DNA of 64,000 nt, from assembly GCF_030518215.1 (NCBI RefSeq), contig NZ_JAULRT010000035.1, positions 372,001 through 436,000 of the forward strand. Reading direction: 5' to 3'. The notes beneath the pieces were generated by a model. It did no database searches, was not told the DNA's origin, and saw nothing but the letters and a program-made list of their open reading frames with translations. This document shows, piece after piece, positions 8,280-19,710 of this stretch (within the stretch, counting starts at the first letter, position 1; each line of letters begins with the position of its first letter). The stretch is from Gilvimarinus algae (GTDB taxonomy: Bacteria; Pseudomonadota; Gammaproteobacteria; Pseudomonadales; Cellvibrionaceae). The translations under genes and the position numbers were made by a program.

Positions 8280-8834
8280 TTACTGAGGCTTGATGCCACC
8301 GCAGTCGCTGCCCTGCCATTGGCCCTGGTGGGTGATGGTCATTTTTTGCGGGCGGCCCTGGAATTCAACGGTGGCGCTGGATTCACCGGAGTAGCCCTTA
8401 TCGCCGTCAAAGGTGATGGTGCCGCTCGCTTCGGTTTCACCGCTGCAGACAAAGTTAATGGTGGTGCTGCTGCCACTGGTGCTACGCCCGGACTCCTGAC
8501 AATCGTTGTTTTCCATCAGGGCCAGGCTGCCCTCGGCGGATTGTTCGGGGGTCAGACAGGTTTTAAAGGTCTGATTCTGAAAATCGAAGTCCACACCCTG
8601 CGACTTCATCATGTTTTCCATCATCTGGCGCTGCTCGGCGGGTAGGGCCTCTAGTTGTTGACGCAGCTGATCCAGCATTTTTTCCATTTCGCCACTCTCG
8701 CTGGTGAATTGGATTTTGTGCTGCCACAGGCCGGGTTTCATATTGGTCTCGGCGTGGGTTTGGCCTGCTGTGAGTATCACGGCACTGAATGTAGAAAGGG
8801 TCAGGAGTCGTTTGAATGCAGTCATAGGTGTCAT
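8280..8834 (-). CDS. DUF3617 family exported protein
   Basis: This protein of 184 aa has a signal peptide (cleavage likely after TAGQTHA) and the DUF3617 pattern: 'MKPGLWQ' near the start, a helical segment rich in Gln and Met (EQRQMMENMMKSQG), then paired Cys residues (TFKTCLTPEQ, NDCQ, FVCSGE, GSDCGG). The family is periplasmic, common in proteobacteria, and of unknown function. Two ATGs, at 8834 and 8825, are possible starts; neither has a strong ribosome site. It is a single gene. Confidence 0.85.
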   Translation of the reverse strand: MTPMTAFKRLLTLSTFSAVILTAGQTHAETNMKPGLWQHKIQFTSESGEMEKMLDQLRQQLEALPAEQRQMMENMMKSQGVDFDFQNQTFKTCLTPEQSAEGSLALMENNDCQESGRSTSGSSTTINFVCSGETEASGTITFDGDKGYSGESSATVEFQGRPQKMTITHQGQWQGSDCGGIKPQ

Positions 8835-8932
8835 CCGTTTCTGTATTGATATTATCGTTTAGGTTGAGAAAAGCTCCCTAAAGTCTGCCCCAGTGCGCCG
8901 GTCACTTCAACACCACTAGAGATATCGCTGGG

Positions 8933-9829
8933 TTAGGTGTTGATATAGGCGGCCAGCTCTTCCGGCGCCCCGGTGGGGAAGACCTCTTTTAGAAATTCTA
9001 GAAACGCAGACACTCTGGCATTGAGCAGCCGGCGCGAAGGATAAAGCGCCCAAAGCGCGATCTCGGGGCCGTCGGCGTCACCCCAGCTTACGAGCCGACC
9101 AGCCTCGAGATCTTGGCTGACCAGCGAGATGGGCAGCAAGCCGGCACCGGCGCCGGCTCGCACGGCATCGCGCACCATGATCACCGACGACAGTTGCATC
9201 ACGGGCTCGATCACAAGGCGCCTGTGTTGACCTTCAAGCATAACATCCCAGTGGGGCGGGTGAGGCTGACTTGAGCTGCGCATCACCGCAGGGGCAGGGT
9301 CGCTGCCAACCGGTCGTTTAAGCTGCGCGCTGGCAGCGACCACCAAACGGTCCCGCAAAAAGGTGCGCCCGTAGAGCGCTTCATTGGTTTCGGGGTTCAC
9401 CCGAATCACCAGGTCGTAGCCCTCCTCAACCATGTCCACCGACCGGTCGTCCGAGGTGACCTCAAGCTGCACCTCTGGGTATTTCTCGGCAAACTGCGCC
9501 GCCAGCTTGCCCATGGCGATTTGGCAAAACAACAAAGGTGCGCTGATGCGCAGCCGGCCGGCAGGCCGGGCGCCGCCGCCCGCTATGGCGTTGACGGTTT
9601 CATCCAGATCGGTGAGCAGCACCCGGCTTCGCTCGTACAGGGCCTGGCCCTCTTCGGTGAGTGTGAGCGTGCGGGTACCGCGCTCAAAGAGCCTGAGCTT
9701 AAGGCGGCTTTCCAAATCAGCGACCCGGCGTGACAGGGTTGCCTTGGAGCGCCCGGTCGCCCGCGCGGCGCGGCCATAGCCGCCGTGCTTGGCGACCAGA
9801 TTGAAATCGGCGATGGCGAGTAAATCCAT
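8933..9829 (-). CDS. LysR family transcriptional regulator
   Basis: This protein of 298 aa has an N-terminal winged helix ('NLVAKHGGYGRAARATGRSK', then ATLSRRVADLESRL) and a C-terminal effector-binding domain. The residues before position 70 follow the LysR consensus closely. It is divergent from the NmrA-like gene at 9948, and its likely target is the shared 118-bp gap, which contains a 13-bp palindrome at 9845-9857. LysR regulators usually control the divergent neighbour and themselves. The inducer cannot be told from sequence. Confidence 0.92.
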   Translation of the reverse strand: MDLLAIADFNLVAKHGGYGRAARATGRSKATLSRRVADLESRLKLRLFERGTRTLTLTEEGQALYERSRVLLTDLDETVNAIAGGGARPAGRLRISAPLLFCQIAMGKLAAQFAEKYPEVQLEVTSDDRSVDMVEEGYDLVIRVNPETNEALYGRTFLRDRLVVAASAQLKRPVGSDPAPAVMRSSSQPHPPHWDVMLEGQHRRLVIEPVMQLSSVIMVRDAVRAGAGAGLLPISLVSQDLEAGRLVSWGDADGPEIALWALYPSRRLLNARVSAFLEFLKEVFPTGAPEELAAYINT

Positions 9830-9844
9830 AGTGTTTCATCAACG

Positions 9845-9857
9845 AGACATAATGTCT
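9845..9857. promoter_or_regulatory. candidate LysR operator palindrome
   Basis: AGACAT-A-ATGTCT is a perfect inverted repeat 16 bp upstream of the LysR start, in the gap shared with the divergent NmrA-like gene. The position fits autoregulation. Confidence 0.4.
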
Positions 9858-9947
9858 AAATCTATCATCTATCGGAACATTTTTGAAACAAATAAAGTGG
9901 GTGTCGTCAGCAGACAACAACCCAACCTTTATCAGGAGATAAGACCC

Positions 9948-10829
9948 ATGACCATTCTCGTTACCGGAGCCACTGGCCGCGTCGGCCAACACGTCGTCAA
10001 CCAACTCATCACTCGCGGTGCCCAGGTGCGTGTGCTAACCCGCGAGCCTGCCAAAGTGACCTTTCCGCATCAGGTGGAGGTGGTCAAAGGCGACTTGCTC
10101 GACATCGACTCACTGCGCCAGGCCTTTAACGGTGTTTCCAGCCTGTTTCTGCTCAATGCCGTTACCGGCGATGAATTCACCCAGGCGCTGATCACACTGA
10201 ATATCGCCCGCGAGGCGGGGGTTGAACGGGTGGTTTACCTGTCGGTGTTCGATGCCGATAAAGCCGTGAACGTACCCCACTTTGCGGTGAAGTACGGCGC
10301 CGAGCGTATGCTTGAACAGATGGGTTTTAGCGCCACCATCTTGCGCCCGGCGTACTTCATCGATAATGAACACATGATCAAGGATGTCATTTTCAACTAT
10401 GGCGCCTACCCCATGCCCATTGGCGGCAAGGGTGTTGCCATGATCGATGTGCGCGATATTGCCGAAGTCGCCGCGCTGGAACTGATTCGCCGCGATAGGG
10501 CGCCTGGCAAACTGCCCAATGACACCATTAACCTAGTCGGCCCCGACACCCTGACAGGTTCAGGCATAGCGGCCATTTGGTCGGAAGTTCTCGGCCGGCC
10601 GGTGCACTACGGCGGCGACGACCCGAGCGAGTTTGAAAGCAACATGGCGAGCTTTATGCCGAAATGGACCGCCTATGAAATGCGCCTGATGGCCGAGCGC
10701 TACGTCAGCGACGGCATGATCGCCGAGCCCGGGGATGTGAAGCGCCTCACCGATATTCTGGGTCGCCCTCTGCACCGTTACCGAGCATTTGCAGAAACAG
10801 CGCTTTCGCAACACGCGGCAGAGGCGTGA
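9948..10829 (+). CDS. NmrA-like NAD(P)-binding protein
   Basis: This atypical short-chain dehydrogenase-like protein of 293 aa starts MTILVTGATGRVGQHVV; the GATGxxG motif at residues 7-13 marks the NAD(P) pocket. 'GVERVVYLSVFDA' and 'RPAYFIDN' are typical of the NmrA/quinone-oxidoreductase-like group, which includes redox sensors and quinone reductases. The ATG at 9948 is chosen over longer starts because AGGAG precedes it by 8 nt and the fold begins there. It is divergent from a LysR gene that probably controls it. An intrinsic terminator follows at 10881-10903. Confidence 0.88.
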   Translation: MTILVTGATGRVGQHVVNQLITRGAQVRVLTREPAKVTFPHQVEVVKGDLLDIDSLRQAFNGVSSLFLLNAVTGDEFTQALITLNIAREAGVERVVYLSVFDADKAVNVPHFAVKYGAERMLEQMGFSATILRPAYFIDNEHMIKDVIFNYGAYPMPIGGKGVAMIDVRDIAEVAALELIRRDRAPGKLPNDTINLVGPDTLTGSGIAAIWSEVLGRPVHYGGDDPSEFESNMASFMPKWTAYEMRLMAERYVSDGMIAEPGDVKRLTDILGRPLHRYRAFAETALSQHAAEA

Positions 10830-10880
10830 AACTAGCGTAAAAACAGAGCCCTTGGGTTGATGGTTTTAAACAAGAGTAGG

Positions 10881-10903
10881 CCCAGTGGCTCTGGGTTTTT
10901 GTT
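10881..10903 (+). terminator. terminator of NmrA-like gene
   Basis: CCCAG and CTGGG enclose a TGGCT loop and are followed by TTTTTGTTT, 51 bp after the stop codon. An outer pair, AGAGCC (10845-10850) with GGCTCT (10887-10892), could form an alternative fold. Confidence 0.65.
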
Positions 10904-11062
10904 TACGGGTCGTGGAGAATTTTTTGAGCTGCCCTCAATAGCTTCACTAGACTGCGGTTGGGGCGATGTCATCGAACCCTATGCTTCAGCGCTTCTCGGC
11001 CATATATGCCCAGCTAACATCTGTCACACCAGCTATGGAGTAACGACGCATTCACGGGAAAA

Positions 11063-12148
11063 CTACGGATAAAAGGCTTTTTTCTGACCGTCAGAAATAA
11101 AACCACTCTGACCCTCCAGCACAACCTCTTGGAGATCAGATCCATCCAGACCAATACCGTTACTGATTAGCTGAATGTATAAACGATTGTTACTGATAAA
11201 CGGTTTTCGATTTACTGTGCACCCACTGAACTCGTGGAAATCAACTTCAAAGCTGGATAGGTTAATGGCACATAGGCCATTTCCGATAAAACCACACCAC
11301 AAGTGCTTACTGGACGCCGACAACTGAAATAACTGCAAATTTTCTGTTTTTAGAAACTCTGATTTAATTTTATTTCTTGTTGTATCGCCAGTTGCTGAGT
11401 CTATCCTTACCAATTCATCTTTCCACACCGTGTAGACAACACCCTCTTCACTGACTGCCCATTTTTTAGAATAGAAGCCCTCTACAGACCAAAGGATATC
11501 TTTCGTGTCAAAATCAAGACCAATGATCGAGCCGTTTTCTAACCATAGAATGAGCACGTTTTTAGAACTGGCAATCTCTCTTAGTATAAAGTTATCCGTT
11601 GATCCAACTAAGTCACCAGAAAAAATGCTATCGATTAGCTCTAAGTCGTTATTAAAGAAGTTTATAGTGTCGGCGGATTTCATACAGATTCCACTGTCAA
11701 AAACCGCAGGCATACCCGTTCTTCTGTACCGATCTGACGAGCATTCGACAGAAAAATCATTCAAACTTAACTTTATAAGATTTTTGGAATCCGCTTTAAA
11801 ATAACCTTTTGGTCCTTCTGTTTTAAGAAAAATCAATGCAGAGTACTGACTTTCGCCTTGATCTCCGATTTCCCTTTTGTCTAGATCAACATAATTGAAA
11901 TCCCCATCGGCGGTCAGACCTTCATTGTCCTGATAAAAGATTCTATTTTTTACCCTAATGCAGGCGCAAACGTTCATATTATTGTTTTTCGATAGTTCGA
12001 ACTTCGGATCATCCAGATTAACTGCGTCATACACCAAGAAAGCACTTGGGGTTGTGAAAATAACAACCTCTTCATCCACGTAAAATAGCTTTCCACTCAC
12101 TCTTTTTATGGACAGGAGAAGTTCGATATCGCTGGGTAAATTCAACAC
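11063..12148 (-). CDS. hypothetical beta-rich protein, AT-rich gene
   Basis: I do not recognise this 361-aa protein. It has no signal peptide or membrane helix. Repeated short strands with patterns such as 'ILWSVEGFYSKKWAVSEEGV' and 'LWCGFIGNGLCAINLSSFEV' look like blades of a PQQ- or WD-type propeller. The gene is visibly richer in A+T than its neighbours, with rarer codons, which suggests transfer. The start is GTG at 12148 with AGGATG before it. It lies 42 bp after ilvD on the same strand, so read-through from ilvD is possible, though the functions look unrelated. Confidence 0.6.
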   Translation of the reverse strand: MLNLPSDIELLLSIKRVSGKLFYVDEEVVIFTTPSAFLVYDAVNLDDPKFELSKNNNMNVCACIRVKNRIFYQDNEGLTADGDFNYVDLDKREIGDQGESQYSALIFLKTEGPKGYFKADSKNLIKLSLNDFSVECSSDRYRRTGMPAVFDSGICMKSADTINFFNNDLELIDSIFSGDLVGSTDNFILREIASSKNVLILWLENGSIIGLDFDTKDILWSVEGFYSKKWAVSEEGVVYTVWKDELVRIDSATGDTTRNKIKSEFLKTENLQLFQLSASSKHLWCGFIGNGLCAINLSSFEVDFHEFSGCTVNRKPFISNNRLYIQLISNGIGLDGSDLQEVVLEGQSGFISDGQKKAFYP

Positions 12149-12190
12149 GCTTTACATCCTGTTAAACTTTTCAGTAACAATTCTAATAAT

Positions 12191-13864
12191 CTACAAATCT
12201 TTATCCGTCACCGCCCCCTCGGACGCCGACGAGACAGTTTTCGCAAACTTGGCCAGCACACCCCGTGTGTAGCGCGGTGGCGGTGCTTGCCACTTTGCCA
12301 GGCGCGCCTGGATGTCTGCATCGGGAATATTGAGGCTGATCACCGCGTTTTCTGCATCAATGGTGATTTCATCGCCGTTTTCAATAATCGCGATCGGCCC
12401 ACCGTCCATCGCCTCGGGGGTGATATGACCCACCACAAAGCCGTGGCTGCCGCCAGAGAAGCGCCCATCGGTGATAAGCGCCACGTCGTTGCCTAGGCCT
12501 TTGCCCATAACCGCCGAGGTAGGACTGAGCATTTCGCGCATACCGGGGCCGCCGCGCGGGCCTTCGTAGCGGATGACGATAACGTCACCTTTAACCACCT
12601 TGCCTTTGAGTATCGCCGCCAGGGCCTCTTCTTCGGAGTGAAACACCCGCGCACTGCCGGTGAACGTCAGGCCCTCTTTGCCGGTGATTTTGGCCACGGC
12701 GCCCTCGGGAGCCAAGTTGCCCTTTAGGATCACCAGATGACTGGTGGCTTTGATGGCGTTGTCAAAGCCTTTAATAATCTCCTGCTCGGCAGGGTAGGGC
12801 GCGACATCGGCCAGGTTATCGGCGAGGGTTTTGCCGGTCACGGTCAAGCAGTCGCCGTGAAGCAGGCCTTTGTCCAGCAGCATTTTCATCAGTGGCTGAA
12901 TACCGCCTACGGCGATCAGTTCCGACATCATGTAGTGGCCGCTGGGGCGCAGATCCGCCAGCACGGGTACTTTTTTGCCGATGCGCACAAAGTCATCCAG
13001 CGTCAGCGGCACATCCACCGCATGCGCCATGGCCAGCAAGTGGAGCACCGCATTGGTGGAGCCTCCCAGAGCAATCACCACGGCAATGGCGTTTTCAAAC
13101 GCCTTTTGGGTCATGATGTCGGTGGGCTTGATGTCCTGCTCCAAGAGCGCGAGCACAGCGGCGCCGGCGCGGCGGCAATCCTCAATTTTGGAAGATGACA
13201 CTGCCTCTTGCGCCGAGCTGCCCGGCAAGCTCATGCCCAACGCCTCAATGGCCGAGGCCATGGTGTTGGCCGTGTACATACCGCCGCAGGAGCCAGGGCC
13301 GGGTATCGCGGTTTCCTCAATTTGCTTCACGGCAATGGTGGAGAGGTCGCCACGGGCGTGCTGCCCTACGGCCTCAAACACCGAGACGATATCGGTGTGA
13401 TTCGCACCGGGCTTGATGGTCCCGCCATAGACAAACACTGAGGGCCGATTTAATCGCGCTAGGCCGATCAGGCAGCCGGGCATATTTTTGTCGCAGCCAC
13501 CAATGGCCACCAGGCCGTCAAACCCCTCGCAACCGGCAACAGTCTCAATGGAGTCGGCAATGACCTCGCGCGAGACCAGCGAGTACTTCATGCCCTCGGT
13601 ACCGTTGGAGATGCCATCGGAGATGGTGATGGTGTTGAACACCACGCCTTTGCCGCCAGCCTGATCCGCACCAATGCAGGCCTCATCTGCCAGCTGGTTG
13701 ATGTGCATATTACAGGGGGTGACCATGCTCCAGGTGGAGGCGATACCGACTTGCGGCTTTTTAAAGTCATCGTCGCTAAAGCCCACGGCCCGCAACATGG
13801 CGCGAGCCGGCGCCTTTTCAATACCGTCGACTACCTGAGCGGAATGTTTGCGTTTGTCGGTCAT
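12191..13864 (-). CDS. ilvD: dihydroxy-acid dehydratase
   Basis: IlvD dehydrates 2,3-dihydroxy-isovalerate and 2,3-dihydroxy-3-methylvalerate to the 2-keto acids in Val, Ile and Leu synthesis, in the cytoplasm. The 557-aa sequence has the full family pattern: PCNMHIN near residue 50, [16 protein letters not shown] with an Fe-S ligand Cys, [15 protein letters not shown], and the C-terminal '[20 protein letters not shown]' and [12 protein letters not shown]. The length is that of the short IlvD form, usually a [2Fe-2S] enzyme. It has a GGGG ribosome site. No other ilv gene is nearby, and I see no leader peptide attenuator in the 190 bp upstream. Confidence 0.97.
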   Translation of the reverse strand: MTDKRKHSAQVVDGIEKAPARAMLRAVGFSDDDFKKPQVGIASTWSMVTPCNMHINQLADEACIGADQAGGKGVVFNTITISDGISNGTEGMKYSLVSREVIADSIETVAGCEGFDGLVAIGGCDKNMPGCLIGLARLNRPSVFVYGGTIKPGANHTDIVSVFEAVGQHARGDLSTIAVKQIEETAIPGPGSCGGMYTANTMASAIEALGMSLPGSSAQEAVSSSKIEDCRRAGAAVLALLEQDIKPTDIMTQKAFENAIAVVIALGGSTNAVLHLLAMAHAVDVPLTLDDFVRIGKKVPVLADLRPSGHYMMSELIAVGGIQPLMKMLLDKGLLHGDCLTVTGKTLADNLADVAPYPAEQEIIKGFDNAIKATSHLVILKGNLAPEGAVAKITGKEGLTFTGSARVFHSEEEALAAILKGKVVKGDVIVIRYEGPRGGPGMREMLSPTSAVMGKGLGNDVALITDGRFSGGSHGFVVGHITPEAMDGGPIAIIENGDEITIDAENAVISLNIPDADIQARLAKWQAPPPRYTRGVLAKFAKTVSSASEGAVTDKDL

Positions 13865-14050
13865 CGGTTACCCCATGGTTTCGTGCGTGTATGGCAAGGT
13901 TCTGTTGACATAGCTTACATGAGTAAGGCCTACCGAATACAGGGATAAACCAAGCAGCGTTCTAACCAGCGATGCTTGGGTAAGCGATTTGGAGGATAAG
14001 TCCTTATTCGCGACGAAAAAGAGGAAGGTTTACACACTCCCCGCACGAAT

Positions 14051-14557
14051 CTACATTATTGAATGGATTGTAACGTATATAACTTTAGGTTCTGACTCTA
14101 AGAGTACAACTAACGCACTTCTGTGGACGTTAGTGATTGCTCCCAGCTGCTCATAGACTACAAAGCTGGAATTGTCATTGGATATACCCACTCTATATCC
14201 ACCGTTTGAATTTGAGTAAACAGCCCTAAGCAGATAGGGCTGATAACTTTCGGGCATACTTTCTAAATGAGAAGCCGACGAACCAAGAAAGTACTCGAGG
14301 GTATGCGAATCTTCGATTACGATGTAACTATTTTCTTCAAGCAATGCCAACGCCCGATCTGCGCGGGATTTCACTACCTCAAATATTCTATTGTCATCAC
14401 GTTCTATCCAATCTTTCTCTCGATAGTTTTCCTGAGTCTCGTCAGGCCAGACCATCCATTTTTCTCCGGCAATCTCCATTACTTCAGCCGAAGAAGCACC
14501 CAATACACTCACTGAGAGCAACAACAAAAACAATGTTTTAAAAAGTCCAGCGTGCAT
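14051..14557 (-). CDS. hypothetical small exported protein
   Basis: This protein of 168 aa has a clear signal peptide (KTLFLLLLSVSVLGASSAEV) followed by a mature part I cannot assign. The mature part is acidic with many Glu and Ser. The frame is open further upstream into the CBM2 gene, but the ATG at 14557 is chosen because GGAAG precedes it and the signal peptide starts there. It lies 164 bp downstream of the CBM2 gene on the same strand. Between them is a hairpin at 14669-14692 that may end the CBM2 message. Confidence 0.6.
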   Translation of the reverse strand: MHAGLFKTLFLLLLSVSVLGASSAEVMEIAGEKWMVWPDETQENYREKDWIERDDNRIFEVVKSRADRALALLEENSYIVIEDSHTLEYFLGSSASHLESMPESYQPYLLRAVYSNSNGGYRVGISNDNSSFVVYEQLGAITNVHRSALVVLLESEPKVIYVTIHSIM

Positions 14558-14668
14558 AGACTTCTTCCAGCACAGAACCACAATAGTGTCAGTAACAATC
14601 AACACTGCCAAAATACGTTCCCAAACCATTGAAAATCTAAACGCTATTACCCTCACCAACAACTGATT

Positions 14669-14692
14669 GAAGGGCCGATCATTTGACCGGCC
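14669..14692 (-). terminator. hairpin after the CBM2 gene
   Basis: GGGCCG and CGGCCC pair across a 10-nt partly paired loop, 30 bp past the CBM2 stop on the minus strand. The following T-run is weak, so termination is probable rather than certain. Confidence 0.45.
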
Positions 14693-14721
14693 CCTCGCTA
14701 TTGCGAACTTTAACGGCAAAA

Positions 14722-16323
14722 CTAGCGATTCGCGCAGAAGCCTACGGATGCATTGGTTTGTCCAGGCTGCAGCACACCGTTCCAACTTAATCCGCTCACC
14801 ATCAACGTAGAACCATTCTGGTTCCAGTTGCCGTTCCAAAGACTGCTTATAGTTCCGTCGATATCAAGAGCCACATTCCACACCTGCGACTCATCGGTGG
14901 TGTTGGTTAATACAATATTGCCGCAATAGCCGCTGTTCCAGTCAGAGCTTACTGCAAGCTCAGCTTTTACTTCTGGCTCAGGCTCTTGAACTTGTGGCTC
15001 TAAATAACTAAATGCTGCAAAGATGTAGTTACCGGAAGCGGGGAATGAGGAAACATAATTCAGATCAGTCGTGTACAAAAGCACCTGCTCTTCATACACA
15101 CTGGAAACCAGAATATGATTGCCTCGAATATCGATATCACTGAATGCCGAAGCTGTCAAAACCGAAGACAGAAAGTTACCTTCTTGGTCGAACTTGCTGA
15201 TCACTCCATCCCAGCCGGCTAGATAAATAGCGCCTTTTTTATCAGCGACTGTCGCTCTGGATGAAGAAGAGTGGCCTAAATCTAGCGTATTCTCTATAGA
15301 CATAGAGTTTGGGTTAATGACCAAAAGATCTCCGTAGACATTCTGCAAACCGTAAAGTAGGCCATCTTCACCCATTGTAATGTCAACAAACTGATAATTG
15401 GTCAAGAATCTTTCAAACAGATCGAGTTCTCGGTCATACCGAACGACACCTTTAGCCTCGCCGCCGTTATAGGTCATCATATCGGTGAGATAAATATAGC
15501 GCTCATCGGCTGCAATACCGCCATATGTTGCATTGCCGGCAATTGACCACCCTTCAAACGCTCTATGAATCCAAGTATCGCCGTTAAAATTGCTTAGATT
15601 CGGGTTGAATTGGCCATTAAACACTGCAATTTCGGTGTCGGAAAATGGGATGATATCGCGAGCATTTTCCCATTGACCAAATTCTGGGACGGGTATCGTT
15701 TCTAATAGCTCACCTGAGTAACTGTATTTATAAATTGTATTTTCGGAGCTTATGAGAACTGTGTCATCTTCCGGATTAATCGTGGCTTCGGGTGCATAGG
15801 TTTTAAATGCTAAGTCTTCCGGCTGCGAAATACCATCTACATACAATGTTCCGCTATCATATGTATTGTCATAAGAGTAAGCGACATTGAAGAATAAATC
15901 GTCATTGGCATGAATCGAAAACACGTAGGTTTGACCAATATTTAGTGAGATATTTTCGGAAAATTCAAAGGTTACAGTTGTTGAAGAGCCTCCCCCCAAA
16001 CCACAACCTGGACCCTCTGAAAAATTGAAACAATCTTCAAGAAATACCGGTTCCGTTTCTGCGATTGCTTCATTCTCAGGATCGTCTAAGTGTAACGTTA
16101 TAAATGCGGTGCCTCCAACGGAGAGGCTGCTACCATCAAGCATATTGAGATCAATGGCCTTAATTGCATCAGCAGTAGGGGTAAAAGACTGGGCAATGCT
16201 ATAGGATGTAAAGCTCTTACTAGCGTCTATATCCGTCTGTTGTTGATCTACAGTTAAAGCGTTGCTGGCGGCCATGATGAACGTGGCGGCTATAGCTGTA
16301 CTCAGGGTAAGTACCGTTTTCAT
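14722..16323 (-). CDS. exported propeller-like protein with CBM2
   Basis: This secreted protein of 533 aa starts with a signal peptide (MKTVLTLSTAIAATFIMAAS). About residues 20-180 form a beta-sandwich-like part (QSFTPTADAIKAIDLNML). About 185-430 carry short strand repeats such as 'TVLISSENTIYKYSYSGELL' that look like a beta-propeller. The last 80 residues are a family 2 carbohydrate-binding module with its Cys pair (SGYCG, GFC) and exposed Trp residues (SDW, LWNGNW, LSWNG). CBM2 binds crystalline cellulose or chitin. No glycosidase motif is visible, so the role may be substrate attachment or sensing. The start at 16323 has AAGGA; an ATG 18 bp upstream is less likely. Confidence 0.8.
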   Translation of the reverse strand: MKTVLTLSTAIAATFIMAASNALTVDQQQTDIDASKSFTSYSIAQSFTPTADAIKAIDLNMLDGSSLSVGGTAFITLHLDDPENEAIAETEPVFLEDCFNFSEGPGCGLGGGSSTTVTFEFSENISLNIGQTYVFSIHANDDLFFNVAYSYDNTYDSGTLYVDGISQPEDLAFKTYAPEATINPEDDTVLISSENTIYKYSYSGELLETIPVPEFGQWENARDIIPFSDTEIAVFNGQFNPNLSNFNGDTWIHRAFEGWSIAGNATYGGIAADERYIYLTDMMTYNGGEAKGVVRYDRELDLFERFLTNYQFVDITMGEDGLLYGLQNVYGDLLVINPNSMSIENTLDLGHSSSSRATVADKKGAIYLAGWDGVISKFDQEGNFLSSVLTASAFSDIDIRGNHILVSSVYEEQVLLYTTDLNYVSSFPASGNYIFAAFSYLEPQVQEPEPEVKAELAVSSDWNSGYCGNIVLTNTTDESQVWNVALDIDGTISSLWNGNWNQNGSTLMVSGLSWNGVLQPGQTNASVGFCANR

Positions 16324-16762
16324 TGTAAAATCCTTGTCCATGTCATTAATGAGCGACGCTCTTTAAACCTAAAGGCTCCTTGAAAACCAAGAGCACTCAG
16401 GCCCAAAAAAGCTCTTGCAGTAAACCTACAACTGACCGGCTCGATGTATAGCGATGATTTGACTAACGAGAAGGGGGAGAGAAAGACTGCGCAGTATCCT
16501 GGACTAGACCCTATTATCCTACCTTCCTGACTGGTTAAATCTGAATTTATCTGAACTCACCGTCTTGGCAAGCTGTTGTACCTACGATAAACCCCGCGCT
16601 ATGACGTAAATCGTGACATCGTTTTGCGTCGTTGGCAACCAATGTAGTGGATGTATGGGGACTACTTAAAGAAAAGAACCAATATTTACGACTGATACTT
16701 CTGCCTCTATTAAAAAGCGGCCCACTAGGGGCCGCTGAATAGATAGTAGACGCTAGCCTCGG
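16324..16762. other. region between chitinase and CBM2 gene
   Basis: This holds the chitinase terminator at 16711-16736. A 7-bp inverted repeat (CAAGAGC at 16388-16394, GCTCTTG at 16411-16417) lies about 70 bp upstream of the CBM2 gene. I see no clear promoter or CRP-type site here. Confidence 0.4.
16711..16736 (-). terminator. terminator of the chitinase gene
   Basis: On the minus strand AGCGGCCC and GGGCCGCT enclose a 5-nt loop and are followed by TTTTTAA, 27 bp past the chitinase stop. This is a strong intrinsic terminator. Confidence 0.85.
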
Positions 16763-19141
<2,379 letters not shown>

Positions 19142-19315
19142 AGTCGTATCCTTTATGTTTTTATTTATGGTTGTACAACAGACTGCGGTGGCAGGGTCTA
19201 GGAGGCGCTGACCACAGTCGGGTGACGGGAGGGCCCTGAGAGGTTCCATCGGGCGCATTCCAGTCCTACTGCAGTTGTCGCCTTCCCGGGAGGAATGAGG
19301 GGGGAAGCTCCGTTT

Positions 19316-19327
19316 GACAACGTTGTC
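19316..19327. promoter_or_regulatory. LacI-type operator candidate
   Basis: GACAACGTTGTC is a perfect 12-bp palindrome with the central CG usual for LacI-family operators. It sits just downstream of the predicted -10 box of the chitinase promoter, so a bound repressor would block transcription. As I recall, operators of this general form were proposed for NagR regulators of chitin and GlcNAc genes in other gammaproteobacteria. Confidence 0.6.
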
Positions 19328-19329
19328 TT

Positions 19330-19360
19330 ATTATGGCGCCAAAAGCTGTGGACTGGTCAA
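19330..19360 (-). promoter_or_regulatory. candidate chitinase promoter
   Basis: On the minus strand TTGACC (19360-19355) is the -35 candidate and CATAAT (19335-19330) the -10 candidate, each 5 of 6 matches, with a 19-bp spacer, slightly long. The start would be near 19323. Confidence 0.45.
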
Positions 19361-19408
19361 GACATAGCCGCTCAATATTTACCCAAGGGGCTGAAAAGCA
19401 GCCAAAAG

Positions 19409-19424
19409 TGTGATTTATCTCACA
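19409..19424. promoter_or_regulatory. CRP-type site, full consensus
   Basis: TGTGA-TTTATC-TCACA matches the CRP consensus TGTGA-N6-TCACA at all ten positions. Its centre is about 93 bp upstream of the predicted chitinase start, close to the -92.5 position where CRP can activate from a distance. Confidence 0.65.
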
Positions 19425-19710
19425 AACATCAAGGTCGGATGCTTGTTTGGTGCTAGGAGCGGAGCGATTTTTGCCATACAAGTATGACTTGGCGCCAGAA
19501 GGCGGCGAGCGTCGCGAGTCGCCCACTCGAGGGTGCCGGTTCTTCGCGATTTTCGAGGACCAACCTAAGCAAAAAGTGCTCTTCAATAGTGCTCTTCCGA
19601 GGAAGGTATTATTTCACTTTTCTCGCAGGCCAGCCCTGAGACCACTGATGCCTATCGCGTCTGTGTGAATACGGGAATCCCAATCACCCCATAAGAGCCT
19701 TTGAATAAAG

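Larger units (their letters stand above)
19142..19710. other. chitinase control region
   Basis: From right to left this holds a CRP-type site (19409-19424), a sigma70-like promoter (19330-19360), a LacI-type palindrome (19316-19327) and a leader of about 180 nt to the chitinase ATG. A short minus-strand frame at 19266-19586 runs through these sites and is not considered a gene. The stretch 19430-19710 shows nothing clear. Confidence 0.55.

Noticed and set aside
7945-8319. 124-codon minus-strand frame
   Set aside because: It overlaps the end of the DUF3617 gene, runs through two hairpins and has no recognisable pattern.
14558-14839. longer start of the small exported protein, inside the CBM2 gene
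   Set aside because: The extra part is a shadow of the CBM2 coding sequence; the signal peptide and ribosome site support the start at 14557.
19266-19586. 106-codon frame upstream of the chitinase
   Set aside because: It crosses the promoter, palindrome and CRP-type site and has no protein pattern.
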